Part shown: in pieces, positions 44,824 through 55,600 of the stretch
Layout of the letters: every line of letters begins with the position of its first letter
How positions within the stretch are numbered: position 1 is the first letter of the stretch
Notes under the pieces: generated by a model
Databases searched by the model: none
What the model was told of the DNA's origin: nothing
What the model saw: the letters and a program-made list of their open reading frames with translations, nothing else
Source: Pseudoalteromonas sp. S16_S37
GTDB lineage: Bacteria > Pseudomonadota > Gammaproteobacteria > Enterobacterales > Alteromonadaceae
DNA: 64,000 nucleotides
Assembly: GCF_014694405.1 (NCBI RefSeq)
Contig: NZ_JAAUWV010000019.1
Coordinates: 1-64,000 of the forward strand
Direction of reading: 5' to 3'
Translations under genes and position numbers: made by a program

Positions 44824-47800
44824 ATGTTTGCAAATTTGTCGAATGCACCAAGGAAGACGCAATCCATCAAAATCAGCTTTTGGCTGCTACTTGGTGCGAT
44901 TGTTGCCTTTGGCGGTTACGTTGATACAGTAAATTACAATCGGCTAGTACAAGAAGAAAAAAGCAGAGCCTATGAAACAGTCAACGTATATAGAACTCAA
45001 ATCGAAGGTATCCTTGCAACGAATATCCAACTTGTCAGGGGACTCGCCATTGCTGTTGCGCAAGAACAGCAACTCACGCAGGCATCGTTTGAACGGATAG
45101 CAGAGCCACTATTTAGATCCAGTGGTGTACTTAAAAATATAGGTGCTGCACCGGATATGGTTTTGCAATTTGTTTACCCTCTTGAAGGTAATGAAAAAGC
45201 ACTGGGGCTTAATTACCTCACCCACCCGACGCAAAGTATTGAAGCAATCGAAGCGAGAAACTCTGGAGAGATTGTACTTGCAGGTCCTTTAGATTTGCTG
45301 CAAGGAGGGCAAGCTCTTATTGCAAGAGTGCCTGTTATGAATAAACAAACTGAGTTTTGGGGTTTGCTCTCCGTCGTCATAGATATACAAAAGTTATTTA
45401 CGATGGCGCGCTTAGAAGATTTAAAAAACAACTTTAATGTTGCTATCCAAGGGCGCGAGCATTTAGATCAACAAGGTGAATTTTTTTACGGCGACAGCAG
45501 CATTGTACTTGAGCAACCTCTATCACTGAGTATTAATGTTGCTGGTGGGCATTGGACACTGTACGTCTACCCCAGAGGTGGGTGGCAACCACAAAGTGCA
45601 ACCATTTGGCCTTTTCGCCTTGCTTTGGCGACAATTATCTTGCTATTCATCGGGGCGTTTGTATTTTTTAACCGCCTATTAAAGCAGCTACAAGATAATG
45701 CCCACTCACTCAGTAGCATGGGCGCTTTAGCTGAAGTAGGTGCGTGGACTATCAATTTAAAAACTAGGAATATTTCCTGGTCTGAAGTGACCAAAGAAAT
45801 CTTTGAAGTCCCCGCCAACTATCAGCCTTCATGGATTGCTACCACCGAGTTTTTTGTCGCAGGCGCACACCGCAGATTAATGCAAGAAACCTTTGATAAT
45901 GCAATTAAAAAGGGCATAGATTTTGAACAGGAAATGCTAATAAAAACAGCAAAAGGCAATGAGCGCTGGCTTATGGTTAAAGGTCGAGCTGTTAGACATG
46001 GCAATTTTACCAGTCAACTATATGGCTCAGTGCAAAACATCCACGCACGTAAGTGCCTAGAAATTGAGCACAATAAAGTTGCTAAAAACAATGAATTGCT
46101 GGCTCGACTAAGTAGTCACGAAGCCGTATTAAATTTGAAATTAGAGCCGGCTCAAAATATTGCGATTCGAGTGATATGTGAGGGCCTAGGGGCGCAACGT
46201 GCCAGTGTTTGGTTACTCAACGCAGATGGCTCACAGTTGATCCCCACTGCTTTTAGTAATACTCGTGAAGAAGACTTACAACACTTTCCACCATGGCGAA
46301 AAAAACAGCTACCCGAACTCTTCGCGGCTGTTTTTAAGCAAGAATTGATTTTTGCAAACTTTGCTCACACTCACCCATGTACCCGGGACTTAAAGGATAA
46401 CTATTTAAGCCCTTATGAAGTGAATGCCATATTAGGGTGTAGCATTTCCTATAAAGGGCACACCATTGGCTTACTTTGTGCTGAATATAAGCATCCACAT
46501 TTGGTGTGGGATACTACCGATGAAAAGTTAATTAAAGCCGTCGCTGCGACCCTAGGTAGCTTATTTGCAAGCAAAGAGCAGCGCCAAGCTAGACAACAAG
46601 CAGTAATGGAAAAAGAACTTGCACAGCAATCTGCAAAAATGAAAGCAGAGTTTTTGGCAAGTATGAGTCATGAAATACGTACGCCGCTCAACGGCGTATT
46701 GGGTATGCTGCAAATTGTCACCAACTCCGATTTGTCTCCCTCGCAGTTGCATCATTTACAACTAGCACAGAACTCAGCAGAATCATTACTCAGTATTATT
46801 AATGACATATTAGATTTTTCAAAAATCGAAGCGGGTAAGCTGCAGGTTGAGCTTATTGAGTGCGATTTAGTCAAAGTTATCAGCGATAGCATTAGTAATT
46901 TTGCTCCCAAAGCGCAAGAGCAACATACTAGATTGATTCTGGATACACATGAACTAAAAGTACAATGCGCCAAAACAGACCCAAATCGGTTGAAGCAAGT
47001 ACTTAATAACTTACTGAGCAATGCCATTAAATTTACTGAAAATGGCACAGTTACGCTGACTTGTTACACGGAACAACAAGCTCAACACACTCGCCTGTGG
47101 TGCAATGTTGAAGATACGGGCGTGGGAATTGGCAAATCTCAGCTGAGTAAAATTTTTGATTCATTTACACAAGCCGATGTTTCGACCACCAGAAGGTTTG
47201 GCGGTACAGGTTTAGGATTAACTATTGCGCGTCAATTGTGTGAGCTATTAGGTGGCAGTTTGAATGCCTATAGTAAAGTTGATGTAGGCAGCACTTTCAG
47301 CTTTTATATTGAACTTTATGAACCACAGCCTTTATCACCCCTTGAGTTTAACTGTGACGCATTGATCATTGTAGACCCGCTATTAAAACAAGAAGCGCAA
47401 AAACACTATTTGTTCGACAGTTGGGGAATGCCGTTAATCCATACAGACTCTGTTGCACAAGCAATTGAATATATTGAGGATAAATTATTAACAGATCCAG
47501 CTTTAATTATTGCCTATGAGCAAATATTGAAGATATCTAACAAACAACTTAAGCAACTACATCAGCTACACCAGCTGTCTAAAGGGGGCTTTGCGGTGCT
47601 GGGAGATAGACTGGTGACCAAAACAGAATTTAACCCTTTAGTTCCTGATTTAACGCTACTGAGGCCACTCACACCTGCAGATATGCTTAAACTGTGTCAA
47701 TTGTATCAAAACAATTCTGCTCATACTGAAAATACTCACTTAGATCTCAGTCACTTAGAAGTATTGCTAGTTGAAGACAATAAGATTAACCAAACCGTTG

Positions 47801-48162
47801 CCTTAAAAATGCTAAGTGGATTTGGCATTCATGCACACTGCACCGATGACGGCTTGCAAGCAGCGGATCACTTGAAAACGCGGGATGAACCTTACGATAT
47901 CATCTTGATGGACTGCCTAATGCCAGAGCTTGATGGCTATCAAGTAACTAATTTAATACGCAGTGGTGGAGCGGGCGCTCAGCATAAACATACGCCGATT
48001 ATTGCTCTGACTGCAAACGCTATGCAAGGAGACAAGCAAAAATGCATTGCCGCTGGAATGGACGATTATATATCTAAACCAATCAAAGTAGATGAGTTAG
48101 AAGAGAAACTTAGATACTGGCAAAATGAGACTAAACAAAACGTTGCCAATAGCGTACAGTGA
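44824..48162 (+). CDS. CHASE-PAS-GAF hybrid histidine kinase
   Basis: A 1112-aa sensor kinase. Helix about 19-33, periplasmic CHASE domain (about 60-240), second helix (264-283), PAS (about 295-410), GAF (about 430-585), HisKA with H616 (SHEIRTP), HATPase (N677 region, DTGVGIG, GGTGLGLTIARQL), a degenerate receiver-like segment (about 840-965, no phospho-Asp motif recognised), and a receiver with D1030 (LMDCLMPELDG). No HPt, so phosphate must go to a separate HPt protein or regulator. It precedes yceH by 24 bp. ATG 44824 is used; the ribosome site is unclear. Confidence 0.9.
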   Translation: MFANLSNAPRKTQSIKISFWLLLGAIVAFGGYVDTVNYNRLVQEEKSRAYETVNVYRTQIEGILATNIQLVRGLAIAVAQEQQLTQASFERIAEPLFRSSGVLKNIGAAPDMVLQFVYPLEGNEKALGLNYLTHPTQSIEAIEARNSGEIVLAGPLDLLQGGQALIARVPVMNKQTEFWGLLSVVIDIQKLFTMARLEDLKNNFNVAIQGREHLDQQGEFFYGDSSIVLEQPLSLSINVAGGHWTLYVYPRGGWQPQSATIWPFRLALATIILLFIGAFVFFNRLLKQLQDNAHSLSSMGALAEVGAWTINLKTRNISWSEVTKEIFEVPANYQPSWIATTEFFVAGAHRRLMQETFDNAIKKGIDFEQEMLIKTAKGNERWLMVKGRAVRHGNFTSQLYGSVQNIHARKCLEIEHNKVAKNNELLARLSSHEAVLNLKLEPAQNIAIRVICEGLGAQRASVWLLNADGSQLIPTAFSNTREEDLQHFPPWRKKQLPELFAAVFKQELIFANFAHTHPCTRDLKDNYLSPYEVNAILGCSISYKGHTIGLLCAEYKHPHLVWDTTDEKLIKAVAATLGSLFASKEQRQARQQAVMEKELAQQSAKMKAEFLASMSHEIRTPLNGVLGMLQIVTNSDLSPSQLHHLQLAQNSAESLLSIINDILDFSKIEAGKLQVELIECDLVKVISDSISNFAPKAQEQHTRLILDTHELKVQCAKTDPNRLKQVLNNLLSNAIKFTENGTVTLTCYTEQQAQHTRLWCNVEDTGVGIGKSQLSKIFDSFTQADVSTTRRFGGTGLGLTIARQLCELLGGSLNAYSKVDVGSTFSFYIELYEPQPLSPLEFNCDALIIVDPLLKQEAQKHYLFDSWGMPLIHTDSVAQAIEYIEDKLLTDPALIIAYEQILKISNKQLKQLHQLHQLSKGGFAVLGDRLVTKTEFNPLVPDLTLLRPLTPADMLKLCQLYQNNSAHTENTHLDLSHLEVLLVEDNKINQTVALKMLSGFGIHAHCTDDGLQAADHLKTRDEPYDIILMDCLMPELDGYQVTNLIRSGGAGAQHKHTPIIALTANAMQGDKQKCIAAGMDDYISKPIKVDELEEKLRYWQNETKQNVANSVQ

Positions 48163-48186
48163 TAAAAAAATATCGTGAGTGTGACT

Positions 48187-48810
48187 ATGGAATTAAATGA
48201 AGTTGAACAGCGTATTGTTGGCTGTCTGCTAGAAAAACAAACAACCACTGCAGAACATTACCCACTATCTTTGAACGCTTTAACCAATGCTTGTAATCAA
48301 AAATCCAATCGCGATCCGGTGATGAACCTTACGGAGTCAGAGGTGTTAGACGCAATTGAGTCCCTAAAATCTAAGCATGTTGTCACCATAGATGAAGGCT
48401 TCTCAGGAAGGGTTAACAAATACGACCATCGATTTTGCAATACTGAATTTAGTCGACTGCAATTTAGCGAACAACAAAGAGCCATTATTTGTCTGCTACT
48501 GCTAAGAGGCGCACAAACACCAGGGGAGTTACGGACTCGTAGTGCAAGATTAGCGAATTTTTCGCAAGTTAGTGAAGTGGAAGACGCGCTTGAAACACTA
48601 CAAACAGAAGGTTTTGTAAAAAAACTTGCTCGAGAGCCTGGTAAACGAGAGAGCCGCTATGTGCACCTATTTCAAGACGCCGAGCATTATTCAGCGGCGC
48701 CAACTTCCCCTTCCCAAAAGATAGAAAGCTCAGAACTAGACGCACTACTGATAGAGATAGAGCAACTGAAAAAAGAATTGCTTGCCATCAAACAGCATCT
48801 GGGACTTTAA
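48187..48810 (+). CDS. yceH: YceH (DUF480) protein
   Basis: A 207-aa conserved protein of unknown function, strongly like E. coli YceH along its length: [49 protein letters not shown] and [17 protein letters not shown]. Two winged-helix domains suggest DNA binding, plus a C-terminal coiled coil. Start ATG 48187 (family-like [10 protein letters not shown]) is preferred over GTG 48175. It lies between the hybrid kinase and nadE on the same strand. Confidence 0.9.
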   Translation: MELNEVEQRIVGCLLEKQTTTAEHYPLSLNALTNACNQKSNRDPVMNLTESEVLDAIESLKSKHVVTIDEGFSGRVNKYDHRFCNTEFSRLQFSEQQRAIICLLLLRGAQTPGELRTRSARLANFSQVSEVEDALETLQTEGFVKKLAREPGKRESRYVHLFQDAEHYSAAPTSPSQKIESSELDALLIEIEQLKKELLAIKQHLGL

Positions 48811-48868
48811 ATTAGTTGCCAATCACAACATAATAGCCCCAAATAGCATTGGCAATGAGGAGCATAAA

Positions 48869-49702
48869 ATGCGCCAAGCGATACTCGCAGAAATGCAAGT
48901 ACAGCCACAAATTGATGTGGCTTTTGAAATCACTCGTAGAATTAACTTTATTAAACAACGCTTAGTTTCTTCGCACTGTCGAACCTTAGTGTTAGGCATA
49001 AGTGGTGGTGTTGATTCATCAACCTGTGGCAGATTGTGTCAACTAGCCGTCGATGAGCTTAATGCAGAGCATGATACTGACCAATATCAGTTTATTGCTA
49101 TGCGTTTACCTTATGGTGTGCAAGCTGACGAAGATGAAGCACAGCTCGCTCTAGACTTTATTAAGCCCTCTCACCGTATTACGGTAAATATAAAACCTGC
49201 CGTTGATGCGATGCATGAACAAGCGATGCAGGCAATGCATACAGCACAATTATCTATACCTGCTCCAACATCAGTTGACTTTATAAAAGGCAATGTAAAA
49301 GCCCGCCAGCGCATGGTGGCCCAGTACGAAATAGCGGGGTTAACCCAAGGCTTAGTTGTTGGCACTGATCATAGCGCAGAAAATATCACCGGTTTTTATA
49401 CCAAATTTGGTGACGGTGCGTGTGATTTAGCCCCTTTATTTGGCTTGTCTAAACGTCAAGTTCGCAGCTTAGCAGCACATTTAAATGCCCCTGTTGAATT
49501 AGTCACCAAAGCACCGACAGCTGATTTAGAATGCGACAGACCAGGCCTAACAGATGAAGAAGCACTTGGTCTCAGTTATGACCAAATAGATGATTTCTTA
49601 GAAGGTAGAGATGTTGCACCTGAGGTAGAAGAAAAGCTCATTGCGATTTACGAGCGCACCCAACACAAACGTCAGCCAATACCCACTGTTTATGACGTTT
49701 AA
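48869..49702 (+). CDS. nadE: Ammonia-dependent NAD synthetase
   Basis: Final step of NAD synthesis: adenylation and amidation of nicotinate adenine dinucleotide with ammonia. PP-loop GISGGVDSS is at about 43-51, with the family blocks [36 protein letters not shown] and KAPTADLE. At 277 aa it is the E. coli-type length (275) without a glutaminase domain. ATG 48869 is set by TGAGGAG six nt upstream; the open frame continues to 48782 but overlaps yceH. Possibly co-transcribed with yceH. Confidence 0.96.
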   Translation: MRQAILAEMQVQPQIDVAFEITRRINFIKQRLVSSHCRTLVLGISGGVDSSTCGRLCQLAVDELNAEHDTDQYQFIAMRLPYGVQADEDEAQLALDFIKPSHRITVNIKPAVDAMHEQAMQAMHTAQLSIPAPTSVDFIKGNVKARQRMVAQYEIAGLTQGLVVGTDHSAENITGFYTKFGDGACDLAPLFGLSKRQVRSLAAHLNAPVELVTKAPTADLECDRPGLTDEEALGLSYDQIDDFLEGRDVAPEVEEKLIAIYERTQHKRQPIPTVYDV

Positions 49703-49733
49703 CCGCTAAGGCCCACCTCACCTTTAATATTGA

Positions 49734-49772
49734 TGCAACACACGGCAGGAAAACACCATGTAGTGTGTTGCA
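49734..49772. promoter_or_regulatory. 10-bp inverted repeat between nadE and folM
   Basis: TGCAACACAC and GTGTGTTGCA with a 19-nt spacer. No T-run follows, so it is more likely a weak terminator or a protein site. Function unknown. Confidence 0.4.
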
Positions 49773-49840
49773 CATTTAACAAATAAGCTAAGCAAACTAA
49801 GAATCATCTTGCATTGAAGTGATCGACAATTCGTAACATG

Positions 49841-49855
49841 ACGTAAAAATTACGT
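49841..49855. promoter_or_regulatory. Dyad upstream of the folM-folE-folX operon
   Basis: ACGTAA-AAA-TTACGT, a perfect 6+6 palindrome, 44 bp before the folM ATG and just upstream of TATAGT (49856-49861), a possible -10. Candidate operator; the regulator is unknown. Confidence 0.45.
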
Positions 49856-49898
49856 TATAGTTAACTTATTGATATTTTTCAGAGGATAAGAGTTTTTA

Positions 49899-50606
49899 AT
49901 GACGGCACCGATTTTAATCACTGGCGCTGGCCAACGTATCGGCTTGGCAATAGCACAACATTTTGTAGCAACTGGCCAACCAGTGGTTATTACCTATCGC
50001 ACCAGACATAGCGTTATTGATGAGTTAGAACAAAGCGGTGTGCATTGCATCAATGTCGATTTTGATAACGCTCAAGCTGTTGAACAGTTACAATATACAC
50101 TGCGTGCTCACTACGGCTCACTGCGCGCTGTTATCCACAATGCATCTAGTTGGGACTGCGAAGCAAATAACCCAGACTTTGATAGTTTGTTTGATAATAT
50201 GATGCGAGTTCACGCCAAAGTGCCCTACCAACTAAACTTAGCACTAGCCGATCTACTTTTGGCTTCACCGCTGACGACAGACATTATTCATTTAACGGAT
50301 TATGTGGTTGAAACGGGTAGCCCAAAACACATCGCTTATGCAGCCAGCAAAGCCGCCTTAGATAACCTTACTCGCTCTTTTGCGACTAAGTTCGCACCGA
50401 AAATTAAAGTTAACTCAATTGCGCCTAGTCTGATCATTTTCAATCAACATGACACCCCTGAGTATAAAGAAAAGACGTTACAAAAATCACTTATGGGAAT
50501 AGAACCAGGCTGCAAGGAAATAATTAATAGCGTTGAGCTACTGCTCAACAGCGACTATATCACTGGGCGCACAATCCCAGTCGATGGCGGTCGTCACCTT
50601 AAATAA
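49899..50606 (+). CDS. folM: Dihydromonapterin reductase FolM
   Basis: A 235-aa short-chain dehydrogenase of the FolM group, which makes tetrahydromonapterin and can also reduce dihydrofolate. The nucleotide loop TGAGQRIG, the NAS motif HNASSWD and catalytic YAASK are all present, and the SVELLLNSDYITGRTIPVDGG ending is FolM-like. First gene of folM-folE-folX, separated from folE by 12 bp, so reductase and the pterin-forming enzymes are made together. Confidence 0.88.
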   Translation: MTAPILITGAGQRIGLAIAQHFVATGQPVVITYRTRHSVIDELEQSGVHCINVDFDNAQAVEQLQYTLRAHYGSLRAVIHNASSWDCEANNPDFDSLFDNMMRVHAKVPYQLNLALADLLLASPLTTDIIHLTDYVVETGSPKHIAYAASKAALDNLTRSFATKFAPKIKVNSIAPSLIIFNQHDTPEYKEKTLQKSLMGIEPGCKEIINSVELLLNSDYITGRTIPVDGGRHLK

Positions 50607-50618
50607 GCAGAGATCATT

Positions 50619-51173
50619 ATGCACGACAATTTAAAAGACAGTTATAAACAAATCATTGCCGCAGTTGGAGAGGATGGGAATCGTGAAGGGTTACTAGAGA
50701 CACCTAAACGCGCAGCCAAAGCGATGGAGTACTTAACCAAAGGTTATCGCGAAACACTCGAAGAAATTACTAACAATGCGGTATTTACATCCGATGCAGA
50801 TGATATGGTATTGGTACAAGACATTGAATTGTACTCAATGTGTGAGCACCACCTTCTGCCGTTCGTTGGTCGTTGTCATATTGCCTATATCCCTAACGGT
50901 AAAGTACTTGGACTTTCAAAGTTTGCTCGTATTGTTGATATGTACGCACGCCGATTCCAAATCCAAGAGCAGTTAACACATCAAATTGCAAAAGCGGTTG
51001 AGCAAGTCACTGGCGCTAAGGGCGTTGGTGTTATTGTTGAAGCAAAACACATGTGTATGATGATGCGCGGTGTAGAAAAACAAAACTCAAAAATGCGCAC
51101 CTCTGTGATGTTGGGTAACTTTCGTGAAGACCCAAAAACCCGCAATGAGTTTATGCAGCTGGTAAAAAACTAA
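50619..51173 (+). CDS. folE: GTP cyclohydrolase I
   Basis: Opens GTP to 7,8-dihydroneopterin triphosphate, first step of folate and monapterin. Zinc ligands C75, H78 (MCEHHLLPF) and C146 (HMCMMMRG) are seen. 184 aa, in the usual bacterial size range. Its product feeds FolX, encoded 9 bp downstream. Confidence 0.95.
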   Translation: MHDNLKDSYKQIIAAVGEDGNREGLLETPKRAAKAMEYLTKGYRETLEEITNNAVFTSDADDMVLVQDIELYSMCEHHLLPFVGRCHIAYIPNGKVLGLSKFARIVDMYARRFQIQEQLTHQIAKAVEQVTGAKGVGVIVEAKHMCMMMRGVEKQNSKMRTSVMLGNFREDPKTRNEFMQLVKN

Positions 51174-51182
51174 GGATAGCCT

Positions 51183-51542
51183 ATGCAAAACGCTATCATT
51201 AATGTCACTAATTTACGATTACGTACTTATATTGGCTTTAACCCAGAAGAGCGTGAAAAAAAGCAAGACGTTGTGGTTAATATTGAGATCCATTACCCCG
51301 CAGATACCGCTTGCGTCAATCATGATGAGGTCGAGCACGCGCTCAATTATAAAACAGTCACAAAAGCCGTGATAAAACTCGTTGAGGACGGCCATTTTCT
51401 GCTGTTAGAAAAGTTAGTGGCAGATATTTTAACTGAGTGTCACCGCCACCCGTCTGTAACTTACGCTAAGGTAAGGGTGGATAAGCCACATGCATTGCGA
51501 TTTGCAGATTCAGTGTCACTCACACTAGATTGGCGTCAATGA
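51183..51542 (+). CDS. folX: Dihydroneopterin triphosphate 2'-epimerase FolX
   Basis: A 119-aa T-fold enzyme that converts dihydroneopterin triphosphate to the monapterin isomer. The sequence follows E. coli FolX more than FolB: NLRLRTYIGF, IHYPAD, ALNYKTVTK, LLEKL and DKPHALRFADSVSLTL. Together with FolE and FolM it gives a three-gene tetrahydromonapterin route. AAGGA precedes the ATG. The end faces the YqaA gene 4 bp away. Confidence 0.92.
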   Translation: MQNAIINVTNLRLRTYIGFNPEEREKKQDVVVNIEIHYPADTACVNHDEVEHALNYKTVTKAVIKLVEDGHFLLLEKLVADILTECHRHPSVTYAKVRVDKPHALRFADSVSLTLDWRQ

Positions 51543-51546
51543 GCAG

Positions 51547-51984
51547 CTAAAATAGCTGCTCTACTTCTACCGCTAACGCAATTACCATTGCGTACCGCAG
51601 CCCTTTGCCAAGAGATACAAGCGGCACAAATAAGCGCTTTTTCATTTTGAATACACCCGCAAACACCGTCAGCGGATCGCCAATAATGGGCACCCATGCA
51701 AACAATAAACTAGCACTGCCAAAACGTGTATACTGCAGTTGTGCTTTCTCTAACTGACGCTGTGAGACAGGAAACCATCGCCTATCCTTAAAATGCATCA
51801 CATTGCACCCTAACCAATAGTTAATACAACTTCCCACAACATTCCCTAACGTTGCAATTAACCACAACATAAGCAGATTTGCGTTTTCTGATATGGCCAA
51901 CCCTGACAGTAGCACTTCTGATGAACCAGGCAGGAGTGTTGCTGAGCTCAGCGCGGATAGGAATAAGCCTTGATATAGCCACAT
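51547..51984 (-). CDS. YqaA-family inner-membrane protein (DedA/VTT relative)
   Basis: A 145-aa membrane protein with about four helices, containing LLPGSSEVLLSGLA and WVPIIGDPLTVFAGVFKM, typical of the YqaA/DedA-like VTT group. DedA proteins function in lipid-carrier recycling and membrane homeostasis; the exact role of YqaA is not known. Transcribed towards folX. Ribosome site weak. Confidence 0.85.
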   Translation of the reverse strand: MWLYQGLFLSALSSATLLPGSSEVLLSGLAISENANLLMLWLIATLGNVVGSCINYWLGCNVMHFKDRRWFPVSQRQLEKAQLQYTRFGSASLLFAWVPIIGDPLTVFAGVFKMKKRLFVPLVSLGKGLRYAMVIALAVEVEQLF

Positions 51985-52054
51985 AATTTATCTCATACAC
52001 ATAAAAATAGGGTATTCTCTAACACTCACTTTGCCACTCAAAAGGAAGATAATA

Positions 52055-52561
52055 ATGATAAAAAAGGTTAATCACTTAATATTTGCATCAGCTTTGTTAC
52101 TGAATATCTCGGGTTGTGCCACCGTTCAGGCTGATAGCCAGCCGCCAAAAAATTATGAGACTTACATTACTGTCGGTGACAACTTTAAGCACAACGCTTT
52201 CACCACTATAAATGGCGATAATATTGAGCTGGGAGATAAACGTAAGCTAGTAATTTTATTCGCAACTTGGTGTAGTGACTCACAACGAACACTGAAAGAA
52301 CTCAAAGCGTCCCCTCTTATTAATGATCCGAATCTACAGATCATTGCTATTGGTCGCAATGAAAACAATGAATCTATGGCTAAATTTAACGAAGAATACC
52401 AGCTGCCATTTGCTTTAGTTGCGGACCCTGAGCGCGAGATTTACAGTCAATATGCCAATGCCGGCATTCCTAGACTGATTTTACTCGATGAGCAAAATCA
52501 AGTAGTAAAAACACTTATAGGCGAAGAGCCGAATATTGTTGATAAGGTTGTTTGGAAGTAA
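52055..52561 (+). CDS. Thioredoxin-like lipoprotein with a CxxS active site
   Basis: A 168-aa lipoprotein (lipobox ISGC, C21) with a thioredoxin/AhpC-TSA fold domain. The active-site segment is TWCSDSQ: C73 is followed by S76 where the partner cysteine would be, so it is CxxS. Such proteins may form mixed disulfides, act as peroxidase-like reductases or in periplasmic thiol chemistry. Start ATG 52055 by AAGGAAG (52042-52048), 6 nt in front; the frame opens from TTG 52031. The gene ends at a perfect shared terminator. Confidence 0.78.
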   Translation: MIKKVNHLIFASALLLNISGCATVQADSQPPKNYETYITVGDNFKHNAFTTINGDNIELGDKRKLVILFATWCSDSQRTLKELKASPLINDPNLQIIAIGRNENNESMAKFNEEYQLPFALVADPEREIYSQYANAGIPRLILLDEQNQVVKTLIGEEPNIVDKVVWK

Positions 52562-52581
52562 AAACAATTGATTTTAAAAAC

Positions 52582-52611
52582 AAAAACGCCAGTCATATGA
52601 CTGGCGTTTTT
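52582..52611. terminator. Bidirectional terminator between the lipoprotein gene and the S8 protease gene
   Basis: A perfect palindrome AAAAACGCCAGTCAT/ATGACTGGCGTTTTT, with T-runs in both directions, between convergent genes. Confidence 0.88.
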
Positions 52612-52627
52612 AGTTTAAGTGTTACAC

Positions 52628-55600
52628 TTATTTTTGCTTGCGACGACGTAGTGCAGCAAATGGTGCAGCTAATAGCGCTAACCATGCTAATGAACCTGAA
52701 GAGCTCTTCTTCGGCTCAGGGGTTACGTCAACAACAGGCGGCTGTTCTGCTGCCGTATCTACCACATTGGTAATATTTACGATAACTTCCGCAGGCTCAG
52801 AAATATTACCCATTACATCGATTGCTGAAACAATCAATTTTGCTTCGTTGTTACCCGCTTCAAAATCTAGAAGCTCCCCGTTAGCAACAACAATTTCACC
52901 AGCTGCATTTACAGATAAACCAGCATGTGTTGAAGACTTAAGGTAGAACTCAGAAACATCTAGTGTGTTTTCAACTTCTTCGGCCGCAAGTGTAGCGATA
53001 ACTGTACCAGTCGCAGTGTTTTCAGCAACGCTTACTTCAACACCGTTAAGTACAGGTGCATCAAATGGCATAGGGTTGTTTAATACCGCATCTGTCATCG
53101 GCGCAACCACACCCGATAAATCTGCACTAGTAAGTGCAAACGGTGCATCAGCAGTTACATATGCTTTCGCGCCTGGTGCAAGCTTTTCAACTGCTTCACC
53201 TGATGCATTTACCAACTTAGCATTTGATGTAGCAAACTTAGCAGTACCAGAAAGTTGGTCATCATAATCAGCTGTATACAAACCTAAGTCATAACCAAAG
53301 CCAACTTTAGACTCAAACGCGATATCTTGACCTAGATTGTCAGAACCCAAACCGATCCACTCCGCACAACCTGTGAAGGTTACTGTGTTAGAACCACCTT
53401 CATGTGCAAACGCTGTTACAAACGCCTGACCCCAATTCGGTGTGCCATCTACTAAAGGAGCAATCGCAGTACGCGTACGCCCTGGGATTGACGCGCTACG
53501 ACCTACATCGCTGTACTGAGCTAGTAAGTAATCGTGAGTACCGTCACCATCAACATCTAGACGAGTTTCATAACCACCAACTTGACGTTGATGAGCAAGT
53601 GCGTCGCGTAATACTAATGAAGACGTGAACCATAAACCTGACGCACAACCTTCGTTTTCATATACGTTGAAAGTAGTTGCAACTAGGTTAGTAGATTTGT
53701 CTTCTTTTGACATCGCTGCACGCTGTGCAACGAGTTGTTCAGTCATAGGTGTGAATTCTTTTGCACCGTTATTTGTAACAGTTACCATCACCTTACCGTC
53801 AACTAATTCATAACCTACTTCAATACCCTGTGCAGCTTTTGGAAGTACATGGTAAACCAAGTGTAAGTCATGATCGCCTTCAGTTGCAGGGTCATCAAAT
53901 ACTAATGCACCGTCAAACTCTGCTAGTGTTAGTGCTGGACTAAATGCAGCTAAGTCATCGGCATCTAACGGGTTGCCTAACTTCCACTCTGGAAGTTTCG
54001 ATGCATCGATTGTTAATGTTACATCAAACTCAATTGTTTGACCTGCAGGTACTGTTACTGATTCTGGCATATTCCAGCTGATTGCGCCTGTTGCAGCATC
54101 ATTTGCGTAACGAGCTTCAGTACGTAGATTATATGTTCTTTCCTGTGCAGAGAAGTTTTTCAAAGTAACTGTTTTAGTATACTCTGCAGTGCCTTCTACA
54201 TGCACTAGGCCAAATGATAATGCAGCTTGGTTCGTGTCATATTGCTCTTGATGAACCCAAGCAGCAACCGGAGAATTAACTGCTTTTTCAACATCTACTA
54301 AGCCAGCACCAATCATACTGATAGGCGCTAGTTCACTATCAGGGTTAACTGTCAACGCTTCGTTTGTTACGTTTAAGTTCGCCGTATTCATTAACGTTGC
54401 TTTAATTTCGTATGCATTGCGCTCAGGTAATGCTTCTCTTACTAGTGCAACTGCACCTGCGGTCATAGGGCCTGAGAATGATGTACCTGTTGCTGGAGCT
54501 AGACCATTTTGAGTACCCGTCGCCGCTACCATGATATTTGTACCAGGCGCTGTAATTTCTGGCTTCAATAAGCCATCCATCGAAGGGCCGCGAGATGAGA
54601 AGTCAGCAACAGCACCGGCTAAGTTTTTCATTTCAACTTTAACGCTGTACGTTGCCGCACCTGACGCTAATTGCTCTTTTAATGCAGCACCCGCTTCAAA
54701 GTTAATACCTACAGAGCGGATCGTTACTTTATCTGAACTACCACCCATTGGCGCTGGAGAACCATCGTTGTTGTTGTTTGCGATAAGTACAAACGTAGCA
54801 CCTTTTGCTTGTGCATTCAGAACTTTGTCTACGAACGCACACGCACCACGGTCAATAAGAACAGCCTTACCCGTAAAATCAACATCATCAGCGAATGCTT
54901 CACAACCGTTTTGATTTGCATCTGGGTAAACTAATGGCGCAATGTCACTTGTCATTTCAAATGCGCCTTGAGGGCCAAAGCTTGCACCTTGAATGATCGT
55001 TTCAGAACCAGCCACAGTACCTGAAGCAATTGGTTCAGGAATAGTTGGGTGAGTCATTGCACCTACAGATAGTGCATTTGGCGTTGTACTTGGGCCACCG
55101 ATGCGGAATGGGTTATCACCGTCATTACCTGCAGAGATGACCATGTTAACACCTAGGTCAACAGCGCGCTGAATTAGGTATTGAGTACCACTTTGTGTGT
55201 AAGTATCACCATACTCACCACCTAATGACATATTGATTACATCAACACGGTCGCTGATATCACCATCACCATTAGGGTCCATTGCTGCTTCTAAAGCTGC
55301 CGCTTGTGCTGCACCAGGACAACCGCCACCACATACAGAGTAAACATAAAGTTCAACATCTGGCGCGATACCAGTTACAGAGTGAGAAACTGAAGTACCG
55401 TGGCTTGTTGGGTCACCTTCTGCAGGACCAATTGACGGATCATTCTCAATTGGATCGGCATCGTTACGCATATAGTCGTAACCACCCTTCACTTGGCCTT
55501 GTGGCCATGAAACGCTTGTTGGGTCTTCTTGAGCCGCTTGATAAGCTTCAACTGTGCCTGCACCGCCGAAAATAGCGTGTGTATAATCGATACCAGTATC

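Noticed and set aside
54531-54914. 127-codon frame antisense to the S8 protease
   Set aside because: Shadow of a strong gene with clear catalytic residues.
55282-55575. 97-codon His/Gln/Leu-rich frame antisense to the protease
   Set aside because: Composition is the typical product of reading an Ala/Gly-rich gene backwards.
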